DNA from: Oceanobacillus chungangensis
GTDB lineage: Bacteria > Bacillota > Bacilli > Bacillales > Amphibacillaceae
Length of the DNA: 64,000 nt
NCBI RefSeq assembly: GCF_003369565.1
Contig: NZ_PIOD01000025.1
Span: 49,428-113,427 of the forward strand
Direction: 5' to 3'
Numbering within the stretch: position 1 is the stretch's first letter; the number at the start of each line of letters is the position of its first letter. Below, one piece after another: positions 24,588 through 32,997 of this stretch. Both the position numbers and the translations under genes were made by a program. The notes beneath the pieces are model-generated. The model saw nothing but the letters and a program-made list of their open reading frames with translations. It did not search any database and had not been told where the DNA came from.

Positions 24588-27323
24588 ATGACATCTGAGA
24601 AACGATTAATTAGTAAGAATTATTATCAAACATTTATGGAAGGGACTGAAAATGAAAATCCAACCAAGGTTTTAGGCGAATTATTCCATTCGGAGCAACA
24701 AAAGGTAGCAGCAGATTTATCGGATCTTCGCTTTGCACAGGGGGAAGTATATTTCCTTAATAAGGATTATGAAGCGGCTATTTTTAAATGGGAAAATGTT
24801 AATAACGAGCTAACGCCGTGGGCGCTGAAAAATATAGCAGATGCACATGTCGCACTTGATTTTCTTGAAATTGCGGTGGAATATTACCAGGCAGTAAAAA
24901 CAGATTCGGTTAATTTAAAGACCGAAGTGCTTCTGCAGCTTTTCTTAGTATATAAACAACGCGGCAAACTAGAAATGGCGGCTAACTCGATTAAACATGC
25001 AGTTGAGTTAAACCCTGATTATCCTAATGTAACCGATATGGCAAGAGCATTTTTTGAGGAGCAATCTGACTTTAGCGATGCAGTCGAACTTGCTGTGAGC
25101 GAGGCAGTTCGCACGGAGTCCATCTCATGGTTTGAGGTTTTAGAATCCTATATTTTCCAAGGGCATACTGCAGGCATGGCACCAGCGTCTTTTCGTGAGG
25201 CATTGATGACCTTGTATTCACTCAATCAATCCCGTTTTGAAAGCCTGCTAGCAGCACTGTGGCGTAGTTATGAACAAAATGAATTATCACTTCAATGGCT
25301 GAAGGAGATCAATTATCTTCTTTTAGAAATAAATCCGAGGCCTTCACTTACTTGGAAAAAGCTTACAAAGCTGTATGAAGAAACATATAGGGAATTAATG
25401 GATGGCACGATATTAATCGAAGAGCTATCCTCTTATATACCAAATCATTTAACAAACTGGATGAAAATATCTACCGGTCAGGATGCCGTTATTGCTTCAT
25501 CAGCTGTATTAACGTGGAATGAGCTGTATCCTGTATTGATGGATGAGACAATCGTGACAGACGCAGAACAATTGGTGAGTCATTCTTCTTTTGACAGAAT
25601 TGAGCACGATGAGGTATTAGGACTTTTTGATTCCATTAGAAAATGGGCAAGCAAGAATGGATTAATATTGAATGAACAGGAAGAATGGCTGATTGACGAG
25701 CTTCTCGATTCCAACCATTTTCATCTGATGGTCACTGGAACTGAAGCAGTTGGAAAATCAGAATTAATTAATAAATTGCTAGGGAGAGAGATTGCAAATG
25801 AATCTACTCTAGCTACGATTCAATATAAATATGCCGATCAAATGGAGATTCAAGCGATAACAGATCGAGAGGTTCGAAGTGTAGCAGATCTAATTGAACT
25901 TGATCAAATGGCAGAAGAGCAGGTACTGATAAACTGTAATATGCCGATACCTTTTTTACGGAATCATATGCTGACGCTTATTGATACTCCTACTATTAAT
26001 CGGAAAGCGTACAGAAGCTCATTATTTGCCCAACTAAATTTGGCTGACGGTTTATTATTCGTTATGGATGCGAGCTCACCACTGACTTCTCGTGAGATGG
26101 AATTAGCTATCACGATTAGGGAGCAAGCACCAGAGTTGCCGATTCATTTTATTCTAAGCGATATGCAGCAAAATGCAAACGATGAGGCAGCGTCAGATTT
26201 GTTGGAGAAAACAACATCGTGGATTCAAACGTATTTTCAAAGTTCGAGAGTTTTCACATACCGTCCCATTTCTATGCATAATAGCCAAGCAGAAGAGATT
26301 GAGAAGTTTATTCAATCCATGGTGCAGCATTACAACCCAGAAAATGAAATGCCACATAAAATCCTGCATTTTAGCAAGCAATTAATTAAGCTGTTGTTAG
26401 TAAAACGAGTAGAAATGGAAAACACGTTGCTGGAAACAATAAAATGGAATGAAGATATGGCAATGAAACTAGATGGTGCAGTTCATCAGTTAAGAGACTT
26501 ACATGAAGAAAAGGTCCAGGTTATTAAGGAGAATTATCGTACTATTATAGACAAGATGAGGCAGGACCTGCTAGCAAATATTCCAAGTTTGCTTGTATCT
26601 TGTGCTAAATTGGTTAAGGAAGATTCAGATTTTGATAACATACATGTTACCCTTAATGATGAGATGAATAAGCAGATTAATGATTATATTGATGATGTAG
26701 CCTTGCCGAAGTTAATAACAGCGATTCAGGGATGGCTTGCAACAAGTGAAGTGGAGTTCAACGATAGTGAAGTAGCTTTAGATGAGATGGCAGAGAGTTT
26801 AAATCAACTTCATAGTGAAGAACAGATTCGCTTAGATTGTGACTTCAAGGTGTTGGATGATTGGCATCGTGATGTAGACAGAATGACAAGTGGGAGCATC
26901 CAGCTAGAAAAAATCAATATCATAAAAAGTTCTCCAGCATCACAGTTTATTATGAAAAACGCCGATAAGCTTTTTGGTGCAATTATTAAAAATAAAGGGA
27001 TGCTCCAAAATAAATATAAGCAATTTATCCAAACAAAAGATTATAGTAAAACAGCAGAGTCCATTACCAATACGTTCATGCAGCAATTCGAGTATTTCGA
27101 AAAAACGTTGGAGCGTGATATCAACATGTTTTTTGCCAACCCGTATGCAGTGTTAAATAAAGCGGAAGAGGATAAACAACATGAGATTAGCGCTAATGAA
27201 CAATCATTAAACAAGATGCAGGAAAATCCTGAAATTTATACGGATCCGCTGAAGCTTTTTGAATTAAAAACTCGTCAATATGAATGGATGTCTAAAGAGG
27301 TACAGGAATATGACTATAGGTAA
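24588..27323 (+). CDS. TPR-containing dynamin-like GTPase
   Basis: A 911-residue protein. The N-terminal third holds tetratricopeptide-like helices (AQGEVYFLNKDYEAAIFKWENV, KNIADAHVALDFLEIAVEYYQAV). The middle has a P-loop GTPase domain: G1 VTGTEAVGKSELINKLL near residue 387 and a G3-like LIDTPTIN in which the usual DxxG Gly is replaced; a G4-like ILSDMQ follows. The C-terminal third is long, helical and coiled, as in bacterial dynamin-like proteins. No membrane-spanning segment was seen. GGAGG at 24577-24581 supports the ATG at 24588 over an in-frame start at 24525. It may act in membrane remodelling or stress protection; this is inference. Confidence 0.72.
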   Translation: MTSEKRLISKNYYQTFMEGTENENPTKVLGELFHSEQQKVAADLSDLRFAQGEVYFLNKDYEAAIFKWENVNNELTPWALKNIADAHVALDFLEIAVEYYQAVKTDSVNLKTEVLLQLFLVYKQRGKLEMAANSIKHAVELNPDYPNVTDMARAFFEEQSDFSDAVELAVSEAVRTESISWFEVLESYIFQGHTAGMAPASFREALMTLYSLNQSRFESLLAALWRSYEQNELSLQWLKEINYLLLEINPRPSLTWKKLTKLYEETYRELMDGTILIEELSSYIPNHLTNWMKISTGQDAVIASSAVLTWNELYPVLMDETIVTDAEQLVSHSSFDRIEHDEVLGLFDSIRKWASKNGLILNEQEEWLIDELLDSNHFHLMVTGTEAVGKSELINKLLGREIANESTLATIQYKYADQMEIQAITDREVRSVADLIELDQMAEEQVLINCNMPIPFLRNHMLTLIDTPTINRKAYRSSLFAQLNLADGLLFVMDASSPLTSREMELAITIREQAPELPIHFILSDMQQNANDEAASDLLEKTTSWIQTYFQSSRVFTYRPISMHNSQAEEIEKFIQSMVQHYNPENEMPHKILHFSKQLIKLLLVKRVEMENTLLETIKWNEDMAMKLDGAVHQLRDLHEEKVQVIKENYRTIIDKMRQDLLANIPSLLVSCAKLVKEDSDFDNIHVTLNDEMNKQINDYIDDVALPKLITAIQGWLATSEVEFNDSEVALDEMAESLNQLHSEEQIRLDCDFKVLDDWHRDVDRMTSGSIQLEKINIIKSSPASQFIMKNADKLFGAIIKNKGMLQNKYKQFIQTKDYSKTAESITNTFMQQFEYFEKTLERDINMFFANPYAVLNKAEEDKQHEISANEQSLNKMQENPEIYTDPLKLFELKTRQYEWMSKEVQEYDYR

Positions 27324-27355
27324 GTGATGATTTAATAATAGCAATATTAGAAGGC

Positions 27356-27394
27356 CGTATCGATTTTTCTAGTTTGAAATCGATACGTTTTTTT
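27356..27394 (+). terminator. Strong terminator after the GTPase gene
   Basis: CGTATCGATTT at 27356-27366 pairs perfectly with AAATCGATACG at 27377-27387 and is followed by seven T residues. It lies 33 bases after the stop codon. Confidence 0.92.
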
Positions 27395-27404
27395 ATATAG
27401 CCCT

Positions 27405-27572
27405 CAGCACCAGAAAGTCGAGCGACCGAAGCTCTGAATCGAGCGACAGCACCAGAAAGTCGAGCGACCGAAGTTCCGAATCGAGCGACAGCACCAGAAA
27501 GTCGAGCGATCGAAGCTCCGAATCGAGCGACAGCACCAGAAAGTCGAGCAATCGAAGCTCTGAATCGAGCGA
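27405..27572. repeat. Four-unit 42-bp tandem array of TCGAGCGA motifs
   Basis: Exactly four head-to-tail 42-bp units, starting CAGCACCAGAAAGTCGAGCG and ending GAATCGAGCGA, with only a few base differences between units. Each unit contains two TCGAGCGA motifs 22 and 20 bases apart, so the underlying period is about 21 bp. It begins 10 bases after the terminator T-tract. A minus-strand ORF with repeated ARLSGAVARF residues results from the repeat and is not considered a gene. Confidence 0.95.
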
Positions 27573-27631
27573 AAGGAATAAGCTGGATGTCCACTAGCTC
27601 AACGGTGGTTCAAACATCCTTATTAATATTT

Positions 27632-27649
27632 TTGTGAAATTAATCACAA
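27632..27649. promoter_or_regulatory. Candidate Rex operator upstream of the NADH oxidase
   Basis: TTGTGAAATTAATCACAA is an 18-base near-palindrome that matches the Gram-positive Rex consensus TTGTGAANNNNTTCACAA except at one position; it also fits the looser FNR/CRP pattern TGTGAN6TCACA. It ends 5 bases before a good -35 element. Rex represses NADH-reoxidising genes when NADH is low, and NADH oxidase genes are common Rex targets. Confidence 0.7.
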
Positions 27650-27653
27650 GTAC

Positions 27654-27682
27654 TTGTAAATTTTAAATCAAGATGGTATATT
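27654..27682 (+). promoter_or_regulatory. SigA-type promoter of the NADH oxidase gene
   Basis: TTGTAA at 27654-27659, a 17-base spacer and TATATT at 27677-27682. It lies about 80 bases before the ATG and next to the Rex-like operator. Confidence 0.65.
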
Positions 27683-27762
27683 AATAATGTAAGTTAAGCA
27701 AGTTAATTAAATAATCAATTGTGAAATAATGAGCATATAAATATAATGGAGGATGATGAATA

Positions 27763-29130
27763 ATGAGAGTAGCAGTTATCGGTTGTACACACGCAGGAAC
27801 AGCAGCGATTAATAATATATTGAGCCTTTACCCAAATGCAGTTATTGATGTTTTTGAAAAAAATGATAATGTTTCTTTCTTATCTTGTGGGATCGCCCTT
27901 TATGTTGGCGGCGTAGTTAACGATCCGAATGGACTATTTTATGCTTCTGTAGAGGAATTCGAGAGCCGTGGAGTCCGCATGCATATGAATCATGAAGTGA
28001 CATCATGCGATATTAATAATAAGCAATTACAAGCAAGAGATATGAAATCGAATGAAACAAAAAACGTCAGCTATGATAAGTTGATTATTACTTCAGGTTC
28101 TTGGCCTGTTACACCACCAATTCCAGGTTCAGATTTAGAAAATGTCTTATTATGCAAGAACTTTGCTCATGCCAATGAGATCATTAAACGTTCTGAATCA
28201 GTAGAAAATGTAGTCGTCGTTGGAGCAGGGTACATTGGTGTTGAACTAGTGGAAGCCTTTGAGCAAAATGGCAAAAACGTAACATTAATTGATAGTGAGG
28301 AAAGAATTTTAAACCGTTATTTGGATAAGACATTCACTGCACCTGTTGAAGCAACCTTTGAACAACGTGGCATTAAATTGGCACTTGGCCAAACTGTTTC
28401 ACAATTTGAAGGAACAGACACTGTTGAAAAGGTAATCACAGATAAAGGGGAGTATAAGGCTGATTTAGTTGTAATGTGTATTGGATTTAGACCGAATACA
28501 GCTCTATTTAAAGGTCAAATCGATATGCTGCAAAATGGAGCAATTATCGTGAATGAATATATGCAAACAAATGTAAAAGATGTGTATGCTGCGGGGGACT
28601 GCTGTGCTGTAAATAATAATGCAACAAAACAACCGGCATACATCCCATTAGCAACGAATGCGGTTAGAATGGGTACGCTTGTGGCACATAACCTAGTAAA
28701 TCCTGTACTTGCACATCCAGGAACACAGGGCACTTCTGGTTTGAAAATTTATCAACATAACATTGGATCAACCGGATTAACAGAAAGTGCTGCAAAACTG
28801 GCAGGATTATCTGTAGATAGTGCGTATATAGAGGATAATTATCGTCCAGAATTCATGCCGGAAAATGCGCTGATTCAATTAAAAATCGTTTACGAAATCG
28901 AGACACATCGCATTGTTGGTGCCCAAGTAATCTCTGATGCTGACTTTACACAGGCGATTAATACAATCAGCCTAGGTATTGCAAATAATATGACCGTCGA
29001 ACAACTGGCATTAACCGACTTCTTCTTCCAACCACATTTCAACAAACCAGTAAACTACTTGAACCAAGTAGCACTAGCAGCAATGGCAAAGGAAGCGGAA
29101 AAAGCTAAGAAAGCAACAGTGCTTGCCTAA
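27763..29130 (+). CDS. nox: FAD-dependent NADH oxidase (water-forming type) / CoA-disulfide reductase family
   Basis: A 455-residue pyridine nucleotide-disulfide oxidoreductase. It has an N-terminal FAD motif (VIGCTHAGTAAI), a single redox-active Cys in SFLSCGIALYVGG, an NAD motif (VVVGAGYIGVELVEAF), a second FAD motif (VYAAGDCCAV) and a C-terminal dimerisation domain. The spacing resembles water-forming NADH oxidases of lactic acid bacteria, which reduce O2 with NADH through a Cys-sulfenic acid. CoA-disulfide reductase is the main alternative. GGAGGATG precedes the ATG. A Rex-type operator and promoter upstream support a role in NADH reoxidation. Confidence 0.87.
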   Translation: MRVAVIGCTHAGTAAINNILSLYPNAVIDVFEKNDNVSFLSCGIALYVGGVVNDPNGLFYASVEEFESRGVRMHMNHEVTSCDINNKQLQARDMKSNETKNVSYDKLIITSGSWPVTPPIPGSDLENVLLCKNFAHANEIIKRSESVENVVVVGAGYIGVELVEAFEQNGKNVTLIDSEERILNRYLDKTFTAPVEATFEQRGIKLALGQTVSQFEGTDTVEKVITDKGEYKADLVVMCIGFRPNTALFKGQIDMLQNGAIIVNEYMQTNVKDVYAAGDCCAVNNNATKQPAYIPLATNAVRMGTLVAHNLVNPVLAHPGTQGTSGLKIYQHNIGSTGLTESAAKLAGLSVDSAYIEDNYRPEFMPENALIQLKIVYEIETHRIVGAQVISDADFTQAINTISLGIANNMTVEQLALTDFFFQPHFNKPVNYLNQVALAAMAKEAEKAKKATVLA

Positions 29131-29133
29131 ATT

Positions 29134-29162
29134 GGCTACCTGTCACTTCCTGATTTTTGACA
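29134..29162 (+). repeat. Post-stop hairpin element, copy 3 (diverged)
   Basis: GGCTACCTGTCACTTCCTGATTTTTGACA begins 3 bases after the nox stop. The left arm of the stem is diverged but CTGTCACTTCC and the TTTTTGACA tail are kept. Confidence 0.6.
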
Positions 29163-29213
29163 TAATATGTAGAAAATAGATAAAGAGAGAGGTACTGCTA
29201 ACACCTCTTCCCA

Positions 29214-29246
29214 AAACCACTACTCTTAGGGTAGTGGTTTCTTTCG
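29214..29246 (+). terminator. Intrinsic terminator after nox
   Basis: AAACCACTAC at 29214-29223 pairs perfectly with GTAGTGGTTT at 29231-29240 around a 7-base loop, followed by CTTTCG. It is about 85 bases after the stop codon. Confidence 0.82.
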
Positions 29247-29435
29247 TTTCAGCTGAAATTCCATTAAAAAAACCTCTCTGGCAAGAACTTGTTTCGGGAA
29301 TATAAAGTCACTGTAATGGCAATAAAGGAATCTTTCTGCTTCTGGAAGTTTTTAGCCAGTAACCTCACTCTATCCAATTAATTACCCTATACGACACACA
29401 TTTTTGCAGGTATGATAGTAATGGAGGTTGATAGA

Positions 29436-30155
29436 ATGGATACTATTATTTTTGATGTAGATGATACATTATACGATCAAGCATTATCGTTTAAAAATAC
29501 GTGCAATAAGGTTTTAAAAGAATCACTAACAGATGATGAACTCAATGCGCTCTATATTGCAAACCGCAAGCATAGTGATGCATTATTTGATGAAAAAGTG
29601 GCTGGTAAGCTAACGGAGCGTGAAATGCATATCCGCCGTATAAAAGATGCGTGTGCGGAATTTGGAATCGTAATGAATGACGAGCAGGCAATGGAATTCC
29701 AAGAGGCATACGTAGTAGAGCAAAATAAAATTATGTTATTTGATGAAGTAGAAGAGCTGTTGGAAAGACTGCACAACCAAGGGAAGCAGCTCGCTATTTT
29801 GACCAATGGAGCTGAAGGACATCAATCGATGAAAATAAACCAACTGAATTTAGAAAGATGGATTCCAAAGGAAAATATTTTTATTTCAGGTGCAGTAGGA
29901 CATGCAAAACCAGCAATTGAAGTTTTCCAAATTATTGAGAGCAAGCTAGGCCTTGACAGGGAAAAAACAGTCTACGTTGGTGATTCATTTGCTAATGATA
30001 TCGTTGGAGCTAAGCAAGCTGGTTGGCATGCTGTTTGGATGAATCATCGTAGAAGGGATAGCCTTAATAATACTGTAACGCCGGATAAAGTCGTTTATAG
30101 TGCGAGGGAAATGTTGGAGTTTATAGGTGACCTGGACCTGGTGAACGAGCGCTAA
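29436..30155 (+). CDS. HAD-family phosphatase (YjjG-like)
   Basis: A 239-residue HAD-superfamily hydrolase. It has motif I FDVDDTLYD, motif II ILTNGAEGHQ, the conserved Lys in GHAKPAIEVF and motif IV YVGDSFANDIVGAKQAG, with a helical C1-type cap between. Likely substrates are phosphorylated metabolites such as nucleoside monophosphates, as for YjjG; this cannot be fixed from sequence. An ATG at 29412 is in frame, but GGAGGTTG at 29424-29431 sets the start at 29436. Confidence 0.85.
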   Translation: MDTIIFDVDDTLYDQALSFKNTCNKVLKESLTDDELNALYIANRKHSDALFDEKVAGKLTEREMHIRRIKDACAEFGIVMNDEQAMEFQEAYVVEQNKIMLFDEVEELLERLHNQGKQLAILTNGAEGHQSMKINQLNLERWIPKENIFISGAVGHAKPAIEVFQIIESKLGLDREKTVYVGDSFANDIVGAKQAGWHAVWMNHRRRDSLNNTVTPDKVVYSAREMLEFIGDLDLVNER

Positions 30156-30204
30156 CCTTTGGGTTAACTGGTCTAAGAGATAGTGAAAAGCAATTAAGAT
30201 AGTT

Positions 30205-30240
30205 TTATGGCGGTAAACTTAGAGATAGTAACCGCCATAA
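30205..30240 (+). other. Perfect hairpin after the HAD gene
   Basis: TTATGGCGGT at 30205-30214 pairs perfectly with ACCGCCATAA at 30231-30240. The following sequence is only weakly T-rich, so it is a possible but unproven terminator for the HAD gene. Confidence 0.45.
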
Positions 30241-30433
30241 TAGTTCTATTAGTTTACTTCATAGAAATATATTCTCAAGTATTTTTGCTTATTCTGCTAT
30301 CTACGATTAGTAGTTTTCAGTTTCCCTTTTACGTTATAGCTTTAAGGTATTACATTTGGTAAATAGATGACTGCACTTACTAAAGCACAGCACATAATAA
30401 TACTAAAAATATATTTTGGTGCAGCCTGAGCAC

Positions 30434-30595
30434 ATGTCCACTGTGCCGATTTGGTTTATAATCCATATCTATGCAACGTTTGGATTATATATTGCATGTC
30501 TATTTACAGGATTGATGATGCATGTATTCAGTTTCCTAATCCTATATTTAGGACGGAGCTATGTCAGTTACAGGTGGAAAGTTTCGATGAAGTAA
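30434..30595 (+). CDS. Possible small membrane protein or gene remnant
   Basis: A 53-residue ORF with two hydrophobic stretches (IWFIIHIYATFGLYIACL and HVFSFLILYLG) and a basic C terminus. It reads like part of a membrane protein, but there is no convincing ribosome-binding site and no recognised family. A strong terminator at 30681 shows that something upstream is transcribed. It may be the decayed end of a larger gene. Confidence 0.3.
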   Translation: MSTVPIWFIIHIYATFGLYIACLFTGLMMHVFSFLILYLGRSYVSYRWKVSMK

Positions 30596-30680
30596 TGATT
30601 TTCCCAAGCTTTACTTTGCTCATATGTTCGTCCACTGGAAATTGACAGGTTTTAAGTTATTAGAAAAAAGTGATCGTAAT

Positions 30681-30738
30681 ATCCTCGTCCATTAGTATGT
30701 GATTCTATCGCATTTAATGGATTAGAGGATTTTTTTTA
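30681..30738 (+). terminator. Intrinsic terminator
   Basis: ATCCTC at 30681 and TCCATTA just after it pair with TAATGG near 30715 and GAGGAT at 30725-30730, followed by a run of T residues to 30737. It ends whatever is transcribed in the 30156-30680 region. Confidence 0.75.
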
Positions 30739-30839
30739 TTTATAAAAACGAAGCGTCTGCATTTGAACAATAATAAATCCCTATTTGACATATAGATGTA
30801 GTTAGGCAACAAATTATTTTTTTCAAGGGGGAAAAGAGG

Positions 30840-31532
30840 TTGAAACAAGATAGAATAAATGGAATTCTAATAGGTATTTTATATATCGTAGCAGCTGTCA
30901 CTTCTATTATAGCGGTTATTTCTTATCAGCCGATATTGTCAGAACAATGGTATCTGTCTGTGGAAAATGGGTTTGAAATGAAGGTTTTGATTGGCGTACT
31001 AAATGATCTTTTGCTTGTAGGAGCGGCAGTAGGTACCGCAATCATGCTATTTCCCTATATTCGTCGTTGGAATGAACATATTGCATTAGGGTATCTTTGC
31101 TTTCGATTTATGGAAGCCGTATTTATCTCTATAGGATTGATAAGTGTTTTAGGTTTATTGCAGTTAAGTATATATTACGAGGCAGGCAACATAGCGAGTG
31201 AAAATCTTCATGCAACTGGTTTAATGCTGCAATCTTTTCATCGGTGGATTATGGTTTTAGGCCCAAATTTGATGTTGGGACTAAATACAATTATGTATAG
31301 TTATTTACTTTTTAGAACAGGTATAGTGCCAAAGCCGTTAGCGATATTTGGAATGGTGACAGCCGGTATGGTCTTCATATCTGGTTTATTAGACATGTTT
31401 GGTATCATAGACCCCATCTCAATAGTAAAAGGTCTCACTGCATTGCCTGTAGGAGTTTATGAAATGAGTTTGGCAGTCTGGTTAATTGTTAAGGGGTTTG
31501 ATAAACAAAAGCTTGAAAAATTAAAAGCATAA
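30840..31532 (+). CDS. DUF4386 family membrane protein
   Basis: A 230-residue polytopic membrane protein with six predicted helices. It begins at GILIGILYIVAAVTSIIAVISY, and the family-typical central segment (RWNEHIALGYLCFRFMEAVFISIGLISVLGLLQL) and the GPNLMLGLNTIMYSYLL helix are present. DUF4386 proteins are common in Bacillus and have no established function. The start is TTG with GGGGGAAAAG upstream. It is a single-gene unit; a GC-rich hairpin-like sequence near 31549-31573 follows without a clear T-tract. Confidence 0.8.
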   Translation: MKQDRINGILIGILYIVAAVTSIIAVISYQPILSEQWYLSVENGFEMKVLIGVLNDLLLVGAAVGTAIMLFPYIRRWNEHIALGYLCFRFMEAVFISIGLISVLGLLQLSIYYEAGNIASENLHATGLMLQSFHRWIMVLGPNLMLGLNTIMYSYLLFRTGIVPKPLAIFGMVTAGMVFISGLLDMFGIIDPISIVKGLTALPVGVYEMSLAVWLIVKGFDKQKLEKLKA

Positions 31533-31878
31533 TCCACCCGTCTTCGGTTGAAGCATGTGGCCACGGCCTGCTTCTCACTAATTATTTGTGGGGCAACAAT
31601 CCTGTCCCATCTTATGGATAGAAGTTAAAACCACTAATAGTTATCATGTATGCGCTTTTATGGTAATATGAAGGTATAAAATTTTAATTTTGCGAAAACA
31701 ATTTCTCGTTAGATATGTTTAGCTAATTGAATGTAAACAGATGGTCATGTTCAATGAGGCAAGAGAAGATGAATTTGATACTACAGTGTGACATATTTCA
31801 CAATCTAGGATTGGCTTGTTTGCTAGAATGTAAGCATATTGAAAGTTCTTCAGTAAATGTTAACTTAACAAGTTGCTG

Positions 31879-31927
31879 CTTAACTAAGGCTGTCACCTAA
31901 AGGCTTGGTGACAACCAAGTTTACTAA
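31879..31927 (+). repeat. Two-hairpin element, copy D (right half)
   Basis: Only the right hairpin is well preserved: TTAACTAAGGCTGTCACC pairs with GGTGACAACCAAGTTTACTAA. It is very similar to the right half of the copy at 47758. It ends 27 bases before moaA copy 2. The rest of 31533-31953 shows no gene. Confidence 0.7.
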
Positions 31928-31953
31928 ATAAGTTGGAAGGAGCGATGATCTGT

Positions 31954-32964
31954 TTGGCTATAATTACAGATAAATTCGGACGCCCACTACAGGACCTGCG
32001 TATTTCTGTTATTGACCGTTGTAATTTCAGATGTACCTATTGCATGCCCCAAGAGGTTTTCGGCAGGGATTTTGCATTTATGCCTAAGGATCAACTGCTA
32101 AGCTTTGAAGAGATAGAGAGATTAGCAGTTATTTTCGTAGAATTAGGGGTTAAGAAAATTAGATTGACTGGTGGGGAACCTTTGCTTCGAAGAGATTTGC
32201 CAGTTTTAATAAAGAAATTATCGAATATTGATGGGTTAGAGGATATTGGTTTAACAACGAATGGCTCCCTTCTTGGTGTGATGGCAGAGAAGTTGAAGAA
32301 TGCTGGATTAAAACGGGTAAATGTTAGTCTGGATGCGTTAGATGAGGCGACGTTCAAATCAATCAATGATAGTGGCGTCGGACCAGAGCGTATTTTAAAA
32401 GGAATAGAAAAGGCTAAAGAAGTTGGACTAGAGGTAAAGGTAAATATGGTCGTAAAAAAGGGAATGAATGACGAGGAAATTGTGCCGATGGCGAAATACT
32501 TTAAAGAAAGAGGAGTGACACTAAGGTATATCGAATTTATGGATGTAGGGCAAACAAATGGCTGGGACTTTAGCAAAGTCATCACGAAGAAAGAAATTTT
32601 TCAGGAGCTAAGCAAAGCGTTCGAACTAAATCCTGTTGACCCAGCTTATATCGGCGAGGTTGCCAAACGCTATCGCTATGCTGGGACAGATTCTGAGGTC
32701 GGATTCATCACGTCTGTTTCCGAATCGTTTTGTTCAACATGTACTAGGGCGAGAATTGCTGCAGATGGAAAAATGTATACTTGTTTGTTTTCGGGGAGTG
32801 GATTTGATTTTAGAGAACTGCTTCGTTCTGAAAAAACGGATGATGATATAAAGTCCTCTATTGTAAAACTTTGGAATAACCGTAATGACCGCTATTCGGA
32901 TGAGCGTACGGAGGAATCGGCTAAAAATAAAAAGAAGATAGAAATGTCCTATATTGGCGGGTGA
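31954..32964 (+). CDS. moaA: GTP 3',8-cyclase MoaA, copy 2
   Basis: The second radical-SAM MoaA of the window, with [26 protein letters not shown] and a terminal SYIGG. Starts at TTG 31933, ATG 31945 and TTG 31954 are in frame. GGAAGGAG at 31935-31942 is only 2 bases from the ATG but 11 from TTG 31954, and the TTG start gives 336 residues and a start ([15 protein letters not shown]) that lines up exactly with copy 1, so it is preferred; the ATG remains possible. It leads the large cofactor locus running to modB. Confidence 0.94.
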   Translation: MAIITDKFGRPLQDLRISVIDRCNFRCTYCMPQEVFGRDFAFMPKDQLLSFEEIERLAVIFVELGVKKIRLTGGEPLLRRDLPVLIKKLSNIDGLEDIGLTTNGSLLGVMAEKLKNAGLKRVNVSLDALDEATFKSINDSGVGPERILKGIEKAKEVGLEVKVNMVVKKGMNDEEIVPMAKYFKERGVTLRYIEFMDVGQTNGWDFSKVITKKEIFQELSKAFELNPVDPAYIGEVAKRYRYAGTDSEVGFITSVSESFCSTCTRARIAADGKMYTCLFSGSGFDFRELLRSEKTDDDIKSSIVKLWNNRNDRYSDERTEESAKNKKKIEMSYIGG

Positions 32965-32997
32965 AAAGACGCAATCTTCAATTAGAAAGGAATCAGA

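Noticed and set aside
27405..27572. Possible CRISPR array
   Set aside because: The 42-bp units are directly adjacent and nearly identical, with no unique spacers and no cas genes nearby.
27292..27594. Minus-strand ORF of 100 residues with repeated ARLSGAVARF motifs
   Set aside because: It is produced by the 42-bp tandem array, whose length is a multiple of three; there is no ribosome-binding site and it runs into a terminator.
31533..31953. Possible molybdenum-cofactor riboswitch before moaA copy 2
   Set aside because: The only clear structure is the right half of the dispersed two-hairpin repeat; no match to the Moco RNA layout was recognised.
32091..32585. Minus-strand ORF of 164 codons opposite moaA copy 2
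   Set aside because: A similar shadow occurs opposite moaA copy 1 (12640-12924), as expected from codon use in the conserved coding strand.
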